In this document: in pieces, positions 37,910 to 46,956 of the stretch
Layout: every line of letters starts with the position of its first letter
How positions within the stretch are numbered: the first letter of the stretch is position 1
DNA from: Psychroflexus salis
GTDB lineage: Bacteria > Bacteroidota > Bacteroidia > Flavobacteriales > Flavobacteriaceae
DNA: 64,000 nt
Direction: 5' to 3'
NCBI RefSeq assembly: GCF_014640175.1
Contig: NZ_BMGL01000008.1
Location: 62,001-126,000, forward strand
Notes under the pieces: model-generated
Databases searched by the model: none
Told to the model about the DNA's origin: nothing
What the model saw: only the letters and a program-made list of their open reading frames with translations
Made by a program: the position numbers and the translations under genes

Positions 37910-39082
37910 ATGCGAGAAGTTGTTATAGTAAGTGCAGTAAGAACACCAATAGGAAGTTTTTTGGGAACTTTGTCTAATATTCCAGCTACTAAACTTGGTT
38001 CGATTGCTATAAAAGGCGCTTTAGATAAAATTAATTTAGACCCTCTTGAAGTTGAAGAAGTTTTAATGGGAAACGTTGTACAGGCTAACAATGGGCAAGC
38101 TCCAGCAAGACAAGCTGCTTTAGGTGCTGGAATTTCAGAAAGTACGCCGTGTACCACCATAAATAAAGTTTGTGCAAGCGGTATGAAAGCAGTAATGCAA
38201 GCCGCCCAATCTATAGCCTTAGGCGATGCAGATGTTGTTGTTGCTGGCGGAATGGAAAACATGAGTTTAATTCCGCATTATGTACATTTGCGAAACGGAC
38301 AAAAATTTGGTTCAACCGAATTGATTGATGGTTTACAGCGTGATGGTTTAGTTGATGTTTACGACCAACAAGCTATGGGTGTTTGTGCTGATTTATGTGC
38401 AACTGAGCATCATATTTCTAGAGAAGAACAAGATGAGTTTGCAATTGAATCTTACAAACGTTCTGCAGCGGCTTGGAAAGCTGGGAAATTTGATAACGAA
38501 GTAGTTCCTGTTGAAATTCCACAACGTCGTGGAGAGCCTTTAGTAATGAAGGAAGATGAAGAATTTAAAAATATTAAACTAGAAAAAGTTACTTCATTGC
38601 GTCCAGCATTTTCTAAAGAAGGTACGGCAACAGCTGCAAATTCTTCGACCATAAACGATGGTGCAGGAGCTATGATACTCATGTCTAAAGAAAAAGCTGA
38701 AGCTTTGGGTTTAAAGATTTTAGCAACTATAACGGGTTATGCTGATGCAGCACAAGAACCTAAGTGGTTTACAACTGCTCCTGCAAAAGCTTTACCGAAA
38801 GCCTTACATAAAGCTGGAATTAAACAAGCTGATGTAGATTTTTTTGAGTTTAATGAAGCTTTTTCTGTAGTTGGTCTTGCTAACATGAAATTATTAAATT
38901 TAGATAGTAGTAAAGTAAATATAAATGGCGGTGCTGTTTCTTTAGGTCATCCGCTGGGTTGCTCAGGTGTAAGAATTTTAATTACTTTGCTAAATGTTTT
39001 ACAACAAAATAATGCTAAAATTGGTGCAGCTGCAATTTGTAATGGTGGTGGTGGTGCTTCAGCTTTAGTTATGCAGAGATAG
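37910..39082 (+). CDS. Acetyl-CoA C-acyltransferase (thiolase)
   Basis: This thiolase condenses or cleaves acyl-CoA units. The 390-residue protein has the acyl-binding Cys in NKVCASGMKAV (about residue 88), the NEAFSVV motif, the GGAVSLGHPLGCSG motif (His and second Cys), and GGGGASALV near the C-terminus. It is close to acetyl-CoA acetyltransferases in length and motifs, but beta-oxidation thiolases look similar. No partner gene is beside it, so synthesis or breakdown cannot be assigned. Confidence 0.93.
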   Translation: MREVVIVSAVRTPIGSFLGTLSNIPATKLGSIAIKGALDKINLDPLEVEEVLMGNVVQANNGQAPARQAALGAGISESTPCTTINKVCASGMKAVMQAAQSIALGDADVVVAGGMENMSLIPHYVHLRNGQKFGSTELIDGLQRDGLVDVYDQQAMGVCADLCATEHHISREEQDEFAIESYKRSAAAWKAGKFDNEVVPVEIPQRRGEPLVMKEDEEFKNIKLEKVTSLRPAFSKEGTATAANSSTINDGAGAMILMSKEKAEALGLKILATITGYADAAQEPKWFTTAPAKALPKALHKAGIKQADVDFFEFNEAFSVVGLANMKLLNLDSSKVNINGGAVSLGHPLGCSGVRILITLLNVLQQNNAKIGAAAICNGGGGASALVMQR

Positions 39083-39104
39083 CTAGTTAACTTATATACA
39101 TAAA

Positions 39105-39857
39105 ATGCAATACGGAGTTTGTTCCTTAAGTATAGTCCCGGTTCGTTCAGAAGCTAACGATCGGGCAGAAATGGTAACACAATTACTATATGGAGATGTT
39201 TTTGAAATTATTTCCATTCAAAAAAACTGGGTTCATATTCGTATTGCATTCGATTTTTACGAAGGTTGGATAGATGTTAAACAATTTATTACAATTGAAG
39301 AAAGCCAATTTAATGCTATAAAAGAACTACCTTTCTATTGTTCAATCGATTTTATTGAATTTGTTAATACGCAAAACAATCAACTACTTCCTATTTCTAT
39401 TGGTTCGTGTCTAAGTGCATTACAACTTTTAAAGCATCAATTTGATGGGGCATTTGTAAAGCCTACATCTTTTTTAAAAGAAAAAATATCCGAAATAGCC
39501 TCACTTTATTTAAATGCGCCCTACCAATGGGGTGGTAAAACACCATTTGGAATTGACTGTAGCGGTTTTACTCAAATGGTATACCGTATTTGTGGCTTTT
39601 CTCTTCTACGTGATGCTTCACAACAAGCTAAACAAGGCACTGCCTTGAGTTTTATTGAAGAAAGTGAGCCTGGCGATTTGGCTTTTTTCGATAATGCTGA
39701 CGGAAACATTATTCATGTAGGAATTGTTTTAGGAGACAACTATATAATCCATGCACACGGGCAAGTTCGCATTGATCGTTTAGACCATACGGGAATTTTT
39801 AATGCAGAAACTAAAAACTATTCTCATAATCTACGAGTAATAAAAAGCTTTTCTTAA
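39105..39857 (+). CDS. NlpC/P60 (C40) peptidase with SH3 domains
   Basis: Probably a gamma-D-glutamyl-diamino-acid endopeptidase acting on peptidoglycan. The 250-residue protein has bacterial SH3-like domains (about 1-120) and an NlpC/P60 domain (about 125-250). The nucleophile Cys is in FGIDCSGFTQMVYR, the His in IHVGIVLGDNYIIHAHG, and the third polar residue is the following His. No signal peptide is visible, so cytoplasmic recycling of cell-wall peptides is possible. Its stop overlaps that of the convergent rsmD. Confidence 0.9.
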   Translation: MQYGVCSLSIVPVRSEANDRAEMVTQLLYGDVFEIISIQKNWVHIRIAFDFYEGWIDVKQFITIEESQFNAIKELPFYCSIDFIEFVNTQNNQLLPISIGSCLSALQLLKHQFDGAFVKPTSFLKEKISEIASLYLNAPYQWGGKTPFGIDCSGFTQMVYRICGFSLLRDASQQAKQGTALSFIEESEPGDLAFFDNADGNIIHVGIVLGDNYIIHAHGQVRIDRLDHTGIFNAETKNYSHNLRVIKSFS

Positions 39858-40393
39858 AATTCTTGTGAACTAAAAAACGAAAAAGAAGAACCACCGTAAT
39901 TTCTCGTTTCTTGGTAATGCAGACCAGCGGACAAATCGGTGTGTTTAGAATGTTCTATAATGCATAATCCCACTTCGTTAGTAGCTTTTAAAACTTCTTC
40001 AATTAAGCTTAAAAATTGCTCAGATTCTATGTTGTAGGGTGGGTCTGCAAACACAATATCTGCCGTTAATTTGTTATTTGTAACAAAATCAAAAGCATTG
40101 GCTTTAATTAAATTTAGGTGCAAATCTAATTTTTCTGCTGTTTTAGTTAAAAATTGAATGCATTGGTAATTTTGGTCTACTGCAGTAATTTGTTCAGTAC
40201 CACGAGAAGCAAATTCAAACGAAATAGAACCAATACCTGCAAATAAATCGATTACTTTTAAATGCTTAAAGCTAAATCGATTATTTAAAATATTGAATAA
40301 AGCTTCTTTTGCCCTGTCGGTAGTGGGTCTTACCGGTAGCTTTTTAGGAGCAGTTATTCTTCTTCCTTTTAATTTTCCTGAAACGATTCGCAT
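39854..40393 (-). CDS. rsmD: 16S rRNA (guanine966-N2)-methyltransferase RsmD
   Basis: RsmD methylates G966 of 16S rRNA. The 179-residue protein begins MRIVSGKLKGRRI, has the PTTDRAKEALFNIL motif, SAM motif I VIDLFAGIGSISFEFASRG, and catalytic DPPY in VFADPPYN. It overlaps the end of the upstream DUF3822 gene by 25 bp, implying cotranscription. Confidence 0.94.
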   Translation of the reverse strand: MRIVSGKLKGRRITAPKKLPVRPTTDRAKEALFNILNNRFSFKHLKVIDLFAGIGSISFEFASRGTEQITAVDQNYQCIQFLTKTAEKLDLHLNLIKANAFDFVTNNKLTADIVFADPPYNIESEQFLSLIEEVLKATNEVGLCIIEHSKHTDLSAGLHYQETRNYGGSSFSFFSSQEF

Positions 40394-41223
40394 AATTGAA
40401 GGGCTAAAATGGGATTTTGATTTAGAAATATTTCACTTTCATGTGAAACTTTGTTTTTTAAATTTAGATTTAATTCTAAAACATTAATTACAACTACATG
40501 TCTTATGTAGTTATATACAAGCGTGAAGATTTCAGATTCTTTAGAAATTTTTCCAACAAAAGATAAATGCATATGTTGTTTATCAAATTTAAATTGTTCG
40601 ATAGCAAACAAACAATAATACGCAAAATCTTCGGCGGTATCAAAATTAAAATAATTAGCCATCTTCAAATTTCCATCTTTAATTAAAACTAGAAAAAATG
40701 AATTTTGCTGAATGTAAACAAAAGCATATTCGCCACTTTGATTTTTACATAATTGGTAGCTAGAATTTAATGCTGAATTTACAGCGTGGTAAAAGCCTAA
40801 GCTAGAATAATATTCTAAAAGTTCATTATGAATATTTACAAATGGAATAAAAGGAATCGAAACATCAAAATCAGTATTGCAATCGCAACTTATACTATCT
40901 GATGGAAAAAGCACCGTGTTATATTTTAAGTAATCACCCTTATGCTTAGATTCATAAACTTCATTAGGAACAATGGTAAAATAAGAATGTTGATAAATTA
41001 TATGTAGTCTACTCTCCTTATAGTTGATTTTCCATATGCGTTGGTAGTCTTCTTGTATTTTTTGAACTAAACCATCGGGATTTTCATTTTTAACATGCAC
41101 TTCTTTGTGTTCTTCAACACATTTTTGGTTTTCGTTTACAACCAAAAAAGAATATCCACTTTGACGTATCAAAATGGATATTGAATATATTATTTTATCG
41201 GTAGTATTAGTCTGCTTTTCCAT
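40369..41223 (-). CDS. DUF3822-family protein
   Basis: 284 residues from ATG 41223, which overlaps the upstream stop by 17 bp. A start 21 bp earlier would overlap more and is less likely. It is soluble with no signal peptide. The pattern fits DUF3822, a Bacteroidota family with an actin-like or pilus-ATPase-like fold that is regularly encoded just before rsmD. The function is unknown. The family name is from pattern memory. Confidence 0.75.
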   Translation of the reverse strand: MEKQTNTTDKIIYSISILIRQSGYSFLVVNENQKCVEEHKEVHVKNENPDGLVQKIQEDYQRIWKINYKESRLHIIYQHSYFTIVPNEVYESKHKGDYLKYNTVLFPSDSISCDCNTDFDVSIPFIPFVNIHNELLEYYSSLGFYHAVNSALNSSYQLCKNQSGEYAFVYIQQNSFFLVLIKDGNLKMANYFNFDTAEDFAYYCLFAIEQFKFDKQHMHLSFVGKISKESEIFTLVYNYIRHVVVINVLELNLNLKNKVSHESEIFLNQNPILALQLCESFQEN

Positions 41224-41941
41224 AGTTGGAAGGCCAGTTACCACTAGTACTTACTTCATTTAAATCACCTACTTTAATGTATCTTCCATTAACACCATCC
41301 ACAGAAACAGTTTGTAATTCTTGTATAAGTAAGTCGTTATCTAAATCTGCAAGTATTAATTTTTTATCCGCTTTTACTTCAAAAACCGGAACATTAGTAT
41401 TTTTAACTTTCAATAAACCAGATTGCATTTCAAACTTATTACCATCTGTGTAAGGTATAATTTGCATTTTTTTGTAACGGTCAGACTTTCCAAATAAAGA
41501 ATCTTTAACCGAAACAAAATCTAGCGTATCAATTACATAATCATCAATATACTTATCTACTTTGTAAATTCTTTTAAATTCTTCATCTAAATATGTTGTA
41601 TCTCTTCTTTGTGTAATGGTAAATTGAGCAGTGTCTATAAAACGAACTAAAGAATCAAAACTTGGAGCATATGTTCTAGTAATTTCTTTGTGTGCCAATT
41701 GAGCTTTTCTTATATCTTGTAGTCTTTCAATAACCTTGGTGTATCGTTTTTCTTTTGTTTTGTTAAACTCTACGGGTCCATATATAGCATTATAGTTATA
41801 ATAACCAAGTACAACAATTGCAATAAAAAGCAAAATTGATAAAACTGGTCTTAATTTTTTTGGAAGGTAAAGGTCTATTAGTTTTACAAGACCAAATATT
41901 AAAATTACTCCAACAACAATGTAAATAATAATTGTAATCAT
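41207..41941 (-). CDS. Conserved membrane-anchored protein of unknown function
   Basis: This 244-residue protein has two N-terminal membrane helices (about 3-24 and 34-50), then a mostly polar extracytoplasmic domain (about 60-244) with KRYTKVIERLQDIRKAQ, which resembles the start of pilin-like or lipid-binding helices. I do not recognise a named family. It is first in a unit with the DUF3822 gene and rsmD and has its own exact -7 element. Confidence 0.7.
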   Translation of the reverse strand: MITIIIYIVVGVILIFGLVKLIDLYLPKKLRPVLSILLFIAIVVLGYYNYNAIYGPVEFNKTKEKRYTKVIERLQDIRKAQLAHKEITRTYAPSFDSLVRFIDTAQFTITQRRDTTYLDEEFKRIYKVDKYIDDYVIDTLDFVSVKDSLFGKSDRYKKMQIIPYTDGNKFEMQSGLLKVKNTNVPVFEVKADKKLILADLDNDLLIQELQTVSVDGVNGRYIKVGDLNEVSTSGNWPSNYGKAD

Positions 41942-41971
41942 AACTTATTATATAGTTTTAACGGATATACG

Positions 41972-41979
41972 CAAAACTA
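41972..41979 (-). promoter_or_regulatory. Promoter -7 element for the membrane protein-DUF3822-rsmD unit
   Basis: The minus strand reads TAGTTTTG, an exact TAnnTTTG match, 30 bp before the ATG at 41941. Confidence 0.45.
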
Positions 41980-42024
41980 CAACTTTTTTTCATTCATAAA
42001 AGTTTATGCATCTAAAATCATTTT

Positions 42025-42032
42025 TATATTTG
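42025..42032 (+). promoter_or_regulatory. Promoter -7 element for the RecD-like helicase
   Basis: TATATTTG is an exact TAnnTTTG match, 16 bp before the ATG at 42049. Confidence 0.45.
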
Positions 42033-42048
42033 AGTAATATTTCACTTC

Positions 42049-43488
42049 ATGACTTCAAAGCAATTTTATTTACTGTTAAAAAAAGATTTAGGGCATACTG
42101 CAACTCAAAAACAAGATTTGGGTTTACAGCTATTGTCTAAATTTATAGTCGATGAGCACTTAGACTATATTTATGTGCTAAAAGGTTATGCAGGTACAGG
42201 TAAGACTACTATGATTGGTACATTGGTAAAGAATATTGGTAAAATCAGAAAAAAACTAATATTAACTGCTCCAACTGGTCGAGCTGCTAAAGTAATTTCA
42301 AATTATAGCAAGCAACATGCACAAACTGTGCACCGAAAAATTTATTATCCTAAAAAAACAAGTGGTGGCGGGGTAGATTTTGTTCCGCAGCAAAACAAAC
42401 ATAAAAACACTATTTTTATAGTAGATGAAGCTTCTATGATACCCGATATTCCTACAGGTGAAGATTTGTTTAAAAGCAATTCACTTTTAGAAGATTTAAT
42501 TGAATATGTGTATGCAGGTGAAAATTGCCAACTTATTTTTATTGGCGATACGGCTCAGCTTCCACCTGTAAAAGCAGAATTAAGTCCAGCCCTTTCGGAA
42601 GAAACATTGCAACGCCAATTTGGCATGGAAGTAATTAGTGTGGAGTTAGATGAAGTAGTGCGACAGGAATTGGAAAGTGATATTTTACGAAATGCAACAT
42701 TAATTAGAACTGCCCTTCAAGAAGAAATTTATGAAAGTTTTCAATTTGAACTCACTGGAAAATCAGATTTAATTCGTTTGGTCGATGGTTACGAAATTAT
42801 GGATGCCATTAATGATGCATATCATAATAATGGACACGAAGATACAGCCATTATTGTACGTTCTAACAAACGCGCAAATTTGTATAACCAACAAATTCGT
42901 ACTCGAATTTTATACCGAGAAGACGAATTGGCACCTGGCGATTATTTAATGGTAGTAAAAAACAATTACTTTTGGGTAAAACCCAATTCTGATGCTGGAT
43001 TTATTGCTAATGGCGATATTATTGAAATTTTAGAGATTTTTCGCTTTAAAGAATTATACGGATTTCGCTTTGCCGAAGTTAATGTGCAAATGGTAGATTA
43101 TCCTAATATGAAGCCTTTTGAAACCGTTTTATTACTCGATACTTTAGATGCTAATGCACCATCTTTAAGCTACGAACAATCCAATCAATTATACCAAGAA
43201 GTAATGAAAGATTACGAAGATGAACGCTCCAAATACAAGAAATTTTTAAACGTAAAACAAAACAAATATTTCAATGCATTGCAAGTAAAATTTAGTTACG
43301 CTATTACTTGTCATAAATCGCAAGGTGGGCAATGGAACACTGTTTTTGTTGAGCAGCCCTATTTGCCAAATGGAATAGATAAAGATTATTTACGTTGGTT
43401 GTATACTGCCATAACTCGGGCAAAAGACAAATTATATTTAATCGGTTTTAAAGACGATTTTTTTACTGAAACTAATTTAGAAGAATAA
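42049..43488 (+). CDS. RecD-like superfamily 1 helicase
   Basis: This 479-residue ATPase has Walker [16 protein letters not shown], motif Ia [13 protein letters not shown], Walker B IVDEASM, motif [12 protein letters not shown], and the UvrD-like C-terminal motifs [13 protein letters not shown] and [15 protein letters not shown]. This is the RecD2/Dda-type single-chain helicase seen in Bacteroidota, not the subunit of RecBCD, since recB and recC are not adjacent. kdsB starts 5 bp after it. Confidence 0.9.
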   Translation: MTSKQFYLLLKKDLGHTATQKQDLGLQLLSKFIVDEHLDYIYVLKGYAGTGKTTMIGTLVKNIGKIRKKLILTAPTGRAAKVISNYSKQHAQTVHRKIYYPKKTSGGGVDFVPQQNKHKNTIFIVDEASMIPDIPTGEDLFKSNSLLEDLIEYVYAGENCQLIFIGDTAQLPPVKAELSPALSEETLQRQFGMEVISVELDEVVRQELESDILRNATLIRTALQEEIYESFQFELTGKSDLIRLVDGYEIMDAINDAYHNNGHEDTAIIVRSNKRANLYNQQIRTRILYREDELAPGDYLMVVKNNYFWVKPNSDAGFIANGDIIEILEIFRFKELYGFRFAEVNVQMVDYPNMKPFETVLLLDTLDANAPSLSYEQSNQLYQEVMKDYEDERSKYKKFLNVKQNKYFNALQVKFSYAITCHKSQGGQWNTVFVEQPYLPNGIDKDYLRWLYTAITRAKDKLYLIGFKDDFFTETNLEE

Positions 43489-43493
43489 AATTT

Positions 43494-44234
43494 ATGAAAA
43501 TAATAGCCATGATTCCAGCTCGTTTAGAAGCATCTCGTTTTCCTGGAAAACTATTAAAAGATTTAGCTGGAAAACCCATCATTGTTCGAACCTATGAAGC
43601 AGCCATAAATAGCAATTTATTTAATGAAGTGTACATAGTAACCGACGCTGAAGAAATTTACAAGTCAATTGAAGCGATTGGTGGAAAAGCCATTATGAGT
43701 AAAAAAGAACATCAATGTGGTAGCGACCGTATTGCTGAAGCTGTTGAACATATAGAAGCAGATATAGTAGTAAATGTACAAGGCGACGAACCTTTTATAA
43801 ACGAAAAAGCTTTATCTAAACTGCTTCATGTCTTTATAAATGATGATAAAAAGGAAATTGATTTAGCTTCATTAAAAACACCTTTGACTAGTACATCTGC
43901 TATTCAAAACCCAAATAATGTTAAGGTAATAACCGATCTAAAAGATTTTGCACTATATTTTTCACGATCACCCATTCCATTTCATCGTGATCAAGAAGTT
44001 GAAGCACTCTATTATAAGCATGTAGGAATTTATGCTTTTCGAAAACAGGCTCTACTTGATTTTTACCACACACCGATGAGCCCACTTGAAGCCACTGAAA
44101 AAATTGAATGCATTCGTCATTTAGAAAATGGAAAAACAATTAAAATGGTAGAAACTGACCAAGTGAGTATCGGTATCGACACTCCTGAAGATTTAGAAGA
44201 AGCTAGAAAAGTATTTAATGAAGCTTTAAAATAA
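43494..44234 (+). CDS. kdsB: 3-deoxy-manno-octulosonate cytidylyltransferase
   Basis: KdsB activates Kdo as CMP-Kdo for lipid A core synthesis. The 246-residue protein has the nucleotide-binding start [15 protein letters not shown], then [22 protein letters not shown] and YFSRSPIPF, and ends with [16 protein letters not shown], as usual. It probably shares a transcript with the helicase 5 bp upstream. Confidence 0.96.
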   Translation: MKIIAMIPARLEASRFPGKLLKDLAGKPIIVRTYEAAINSNLFNEVYIVTDAEEIYKSIEAIGGKAIMSKKEHQCGSDRIAEAVEHIEADIVVNVQGDEPFINEKALSKLLHVFINDDKKEIDLASLKTPLTSTSAIQNPNNVKVITDLKDFALYFSRSPIPFHRDQEVEALYYKHVGIYAFRKQALLDFYHTPMSPLEATEKIECIRHLENGKTIKMVETDQVSIGIDTPEDLEEARKVFNEALK

Positions 44235-44249
44235 AAGTACCATTCGAAC

Positions 44250-44410
44250 CTGTCATTCCGCATATAGATGCGGAATCTCATGAATGTGAACTGAAAACAT
44301 TAATCGAACTTGCTCTCTACTTCCATATTCATAAGATTCCGTATAAAATCTTCCTTTCGTCAGATTTTTACAGAATGACAAGTAAACAAGGAGATTTTTC
44401 GGAATGACAG
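44250..44410. mobile_element. MITE-like palindromic element, 161 bp
   Basis: The ends are perfect 10-bp inverted repeats, CTGTCATTCC (44250-44259) and GGAATGACAG (44401-44410). Inside, CGGAATCTCATGAATGTGAA (44271-44290) pairs imperfectly with the segment 44321-44341, and a second GAATGACA lies at 44373-44380. A small hairpin CCGCAT-ATAG-ATGCGG sits near the left end. There is no reading frame. It lies between kdsB and the convergent small membrane protein gene and may act as their terminator. Confidence 0.7.
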
Positions 44411-44411
44411 T

Positions 44412-44786
44412 CTATTGAGTTCGTTTTTTTAAATATTCTAAAAAATTATCTAAAGAAACTCTATCAACAATATCTTTATTTATACCAATTTTACTTTTTT
44501 TTGATTTAATCAAAATATCACCAAACTTTTTTTCAATTGAAACAATATCTTCATACTTAATTTGTGGCCAACCAAATTGAGCCACAATTTTTTCATCATT
44601 GTACTTTGCAGCTTGAAAGTAAATCATTCCAAACCAAAAGATAACTTGGACTAAAAATGAAATTAGCAATAATAAATTTGATTTGCTTGTAGCATAGTCC
44701 CAAATAGAATAGAAAAGTGATATAGTTACAAAAAGACTAATCAAAGTAATCAAATTGCGTCTTTTTTGATTAAATTTTACAGTCAT
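44412..44786 (-). CDS. Small membrane protein of unknown function
   Basis: This 124-residue protein has two membrane helices (about 12-30 and 37-57), followed by a cytoplasmic tail (about 60-124) with KYEDIVSIEKKFGDILIKSKKSKIGI, which looks like a PH-like (bPH) strand-rich fold. I do not recognise a specific family. It starts 3 bp after the VanX-like gene and ends at the edge of the palindromic element. Confidence 0.6.
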   Translation of the reverse strand: MTVKFNQKRRNLITLISLFVTISLFYSIWDYATSKSNLLLLISFLVQVIFWFGMIYFQAAKYNDEKIVAQFGWPQIKYEDIVSIEKKFGDILIKSKKSKIGINKDIVDRVSLDNFLEYLKKRTQ

Positions 44787-44789
44787 ATT

Positions 44790-45476
44790 CTAATTATTTT
44801 GAATTTTTATTTGTTGCAACTCTTCAAATGTAAAATCCATCAACGGAAATTTATCCCATCCTTTATAATCAAAATGCCACCATTCAGTAGGATAAACTGT
44901 AAAACCAAATTTTTCCATAACATCAATTAGTAATTGTCTGTTGATGATTACTTCTTCTGGTAAGTCAGTATAATTTGGATGCGCTCTTTCGGTAAAATCA
45001 TCGTAAGTGGTTGGCATTTTAATTTCAAGTCCTGTCTTTGCGTCCACCAAAGTTAAATCGATAGCACAACCCCGGTTATGCCGAGAACCAAATTTTGGAT
45101 CAGCCACAAAATCGGTATCTGGATATACTTCATAAAATTTTACAGTAGCTTGGTAAGGTCGATATGCATCGAAAACTTTAATTCTATAGCCCAGAGCCAA
45201 CAGGAAATCATTCGCTTTTACTAAAGCTTCGGCAACAGGTTTCCTAGCATAAGCCGAAGCATCAGGATAAATTACAGTTTCAGTGAAATTATTTTTAGTA
45301 GCGTAGCGAATATCGAATTTAAGTTTTTTACCCAATTCCTGTAAATCTAGCATTCGGAAATTTTCATCTTTTTTTACATCGTTTTTATAATGCGCTAATT
45401 GATTTTGAACAACTAGCTTTTCTTCAGAACAAGAAAAAAACACAAGAAAACTAAGGAGTAATATTCGGTAATTCAT
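44790..45476 (-). CDS. VanX-like D-alanyl-D-alanine dipeptidase lipoprotein
   Basis: Family M15D dipeptidases cleave D-Ala-D-Ala. The 228-residue protein has a lipoprotein signal with lipobox FFSC (Cys16). Zinc ligands His and Asp lie in GSRHNRGCAIDLTL, and the catalytic Glu and third ligand His in TEWWHFDY. The substrate Arg is in VFDAYRPYQA. It is envelope-anchored, so it more likely recycles or trims wall peptides than gives vancomycin resistance; no vanHA genes are nearby. It is 25 bp after the cryptochrome-like gene. Confidence 0.9.
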   Translation of the reverse strand: MNYRILLLSFLVFFSCSEEKLVVQNQLAHYKNDVKKDENFRMLDLQELGKKLKFDIRYATKNNFTETVIYPDASAYARKPVAEALVKANDFLLALGYRIKVFDAYRPYQATVKFYEVYPDTDFVADPKFGSRHNRGCAIDLTLVDAKTGLEIKMPTTYDDFTERAHPNYTDLPEEVIINRQLLIDVMEKFGFTVYPTEWWHFDYKGWDKFPLMDFTFEELQQIKIQNN

Positions 45477-45501
45477 CGTTGTATTGTTTCAAACGAAGTT
45501 A

Positions 45502-46956
45502 CTAATTTTTTACTTTTTTTCGTAAGGTATGTTTATTGATAATTTCTTGGGCATTACTTTTTGATTTCTGCGATTGAATAATACGCCAAATTTCGTCGGA
45601 AGCTTTTTTTCTTGAAGTATCTAATTCTACTATCGGGAAAGGATAAACTTCACCTAATCGAAAATTATACATTTCTTGTTCCATAGGTGTCATTTTCCAA
45701 GGTTCATGTATAAATTCTTTTGGAATGTTTTTCAGTTCAGGTACATATTTCAAAATAAACTCGCCCTCCGCATCGTGCTTGTACGAATTTTTAATAGGAT
45801 TATAAATTCTAAGTGTATGCGCTCCTGTGGTTCCAGCTTGCATTTGTAATTGAGGATAATGAATGCCGGGTTCAAAATCTAAAAATAAACTTGCTAAATG
45901 CGATGAAGCATCTTGCCATTTTTGCCACAAAATATGGGTAAAAAAAGAAACTAAAAGCGCACGCATCCTAAAATTAAGAAAGCCAGTTTCAATTAAGCAG
46001 CGCATGCTTGCATCAACTAAAGGAAACCCTGTTTTTCCTTCTTTCCATGCCTGTATGTAAAATTCGTTTTTTTCTTTTTGTATAATATTAAAAGCAGCAT
46101 TGAAATTTTCAAATTCAATACGTTCTTCCATTTCAAATTTTTGAATAAAATGCGCTTGCCAACGTAATCTAGATTTAAACTGGCTTAAAGCCATTTTGCT
46201 GTTCGTTTTTACCTGTTCAGCCGCTTGAACAACTTCTCGCATGGATAAGTTTCCCCAAGTAATATAGGGCGATAATCGGCTACAGGATGTTCTCGCTGCT
46301 AAGGGTTTGGAAATGTTTTTTTGGTAATTTACATGTCGCAAATCAAAAAAAGAATGTAAGTATTTTAATGCGTATTTTCTTCCACCTTTTTGAAATTTAA
46401 GATGAGTTACTGTTGCTACTTCAACCAGTTGAAAATGGGAAGACAATGTATGAATTTGTTTATTATGCAAAAAATTATTTGCTGAAGCTTTAAACTTAAT
46501 TAAATTTTTGCTCATGTGCTTTTCCCATAATTTAACCCATTCATTGCGGTTTTTTAATCCCCGAAATACACCATTATGAACAAATTCTCTCCATTGAATA
46601 GTTTGATTTTTAAATAATTTTTGAAGTAATAAATCACGTTGATAAGTGATCTGAATACTGGTCTCTTGATGTGAAAAAACAGTTTTTATAGGTATTAATT
46701 GATGAAGTTTTTCGAAAATGAACTTTGCTTCACCTTCAAGGATTAAAATTTGTGTATTGTATGCTTTAAGTTGAATTTGCAATTCGCTTAGGGATTGCTT
46801 AATAAACCGAAAATGCCGTTCGCTGTAATGCGAATCTTTGCATAACATAGGTTCAAAAATATAGAGTAGCAGACAAGCTTCTTTTTCTTGAAGCGCCGCA
46901 TGCAAGGCTTCATGGTCTTCTAATCGTAAATCTTTTTTAAACCAAACTACATTCAT
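45502..46956 (-). CDS. Cryptochrome/photolyase-family flavoprotein
   Basis: This 484-residue protein has the N-terminal photolyase alpha/beta domain ([18 protein letters not shown], about 1-130) and the C-terminal helical FAD domain (about 200-475) with [32 protein letters not shown] and [14 protein letters not shown]. By eye, the segment aligning with GGWQWAAGTG of class I photolyases reads [12 protein letters not shown], so the flavin-proximal Trp is absent. It is a divergent paralogue of the photolyase directly upstream (0 bp gap) and may be a photoreceptor or a repair enzyme of different specificity. Confidence 0.85.
   Translation of the reverse strand: MNVVWFKKDLRLEDHEALHAALQEKEACLLLYIFEPMLCKDSHYSERHFRFIKQSLSELQIQLKAYNTQILILEGEAKFIFEKLHQLIPIKTVFSHQETSIQITYQRDLLLQKLFKNQTIQWREFVHNGVFRGLKNRNEWVKLWEKHMSKNLIKFKASANNFLHNKQIHTLSSHFQLVEVATVTHLKFQKGGRKYALKYLHSFFDLRHVNYQKNISKPLAARTSCSRLSPYITWGNLSMREVVQAAEQVKTNSKMALSQFKSRLRWQAHFIQKFEMEERIEFENFNAAFNIIQKEKNEFYIQAWKEGKTGFPLVDASMRCLIETGFLNFRMRALLVSFFTHILWQKWQDASSHLASLFLDFEPGIHYPQLQMQAGTTGAHTLRIYNPIKNSYKHDAEGEFILKYVPELKNIPKEFIHEPWKMTPMEQEMYNFRLGEVYPFPIVELDTSRKKASDEIWRIIQSQKSKSNAQEIINKHTLRKKVKN

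Noticed and set aside
42049-43488. RecD subunit of a RecBCD complex
   Set aside because: No recB or recC genes adjoin it, and its size and motifs fit the stand-alone RecD2/Dda-like helicase.
44790-45476. Vancomycin-resistance gene
   Set aside because: It is a lone lipoprotein dipeptidase without vanH, vanA or vanRS neighbours; cell-wall peptide trimming is more likely.
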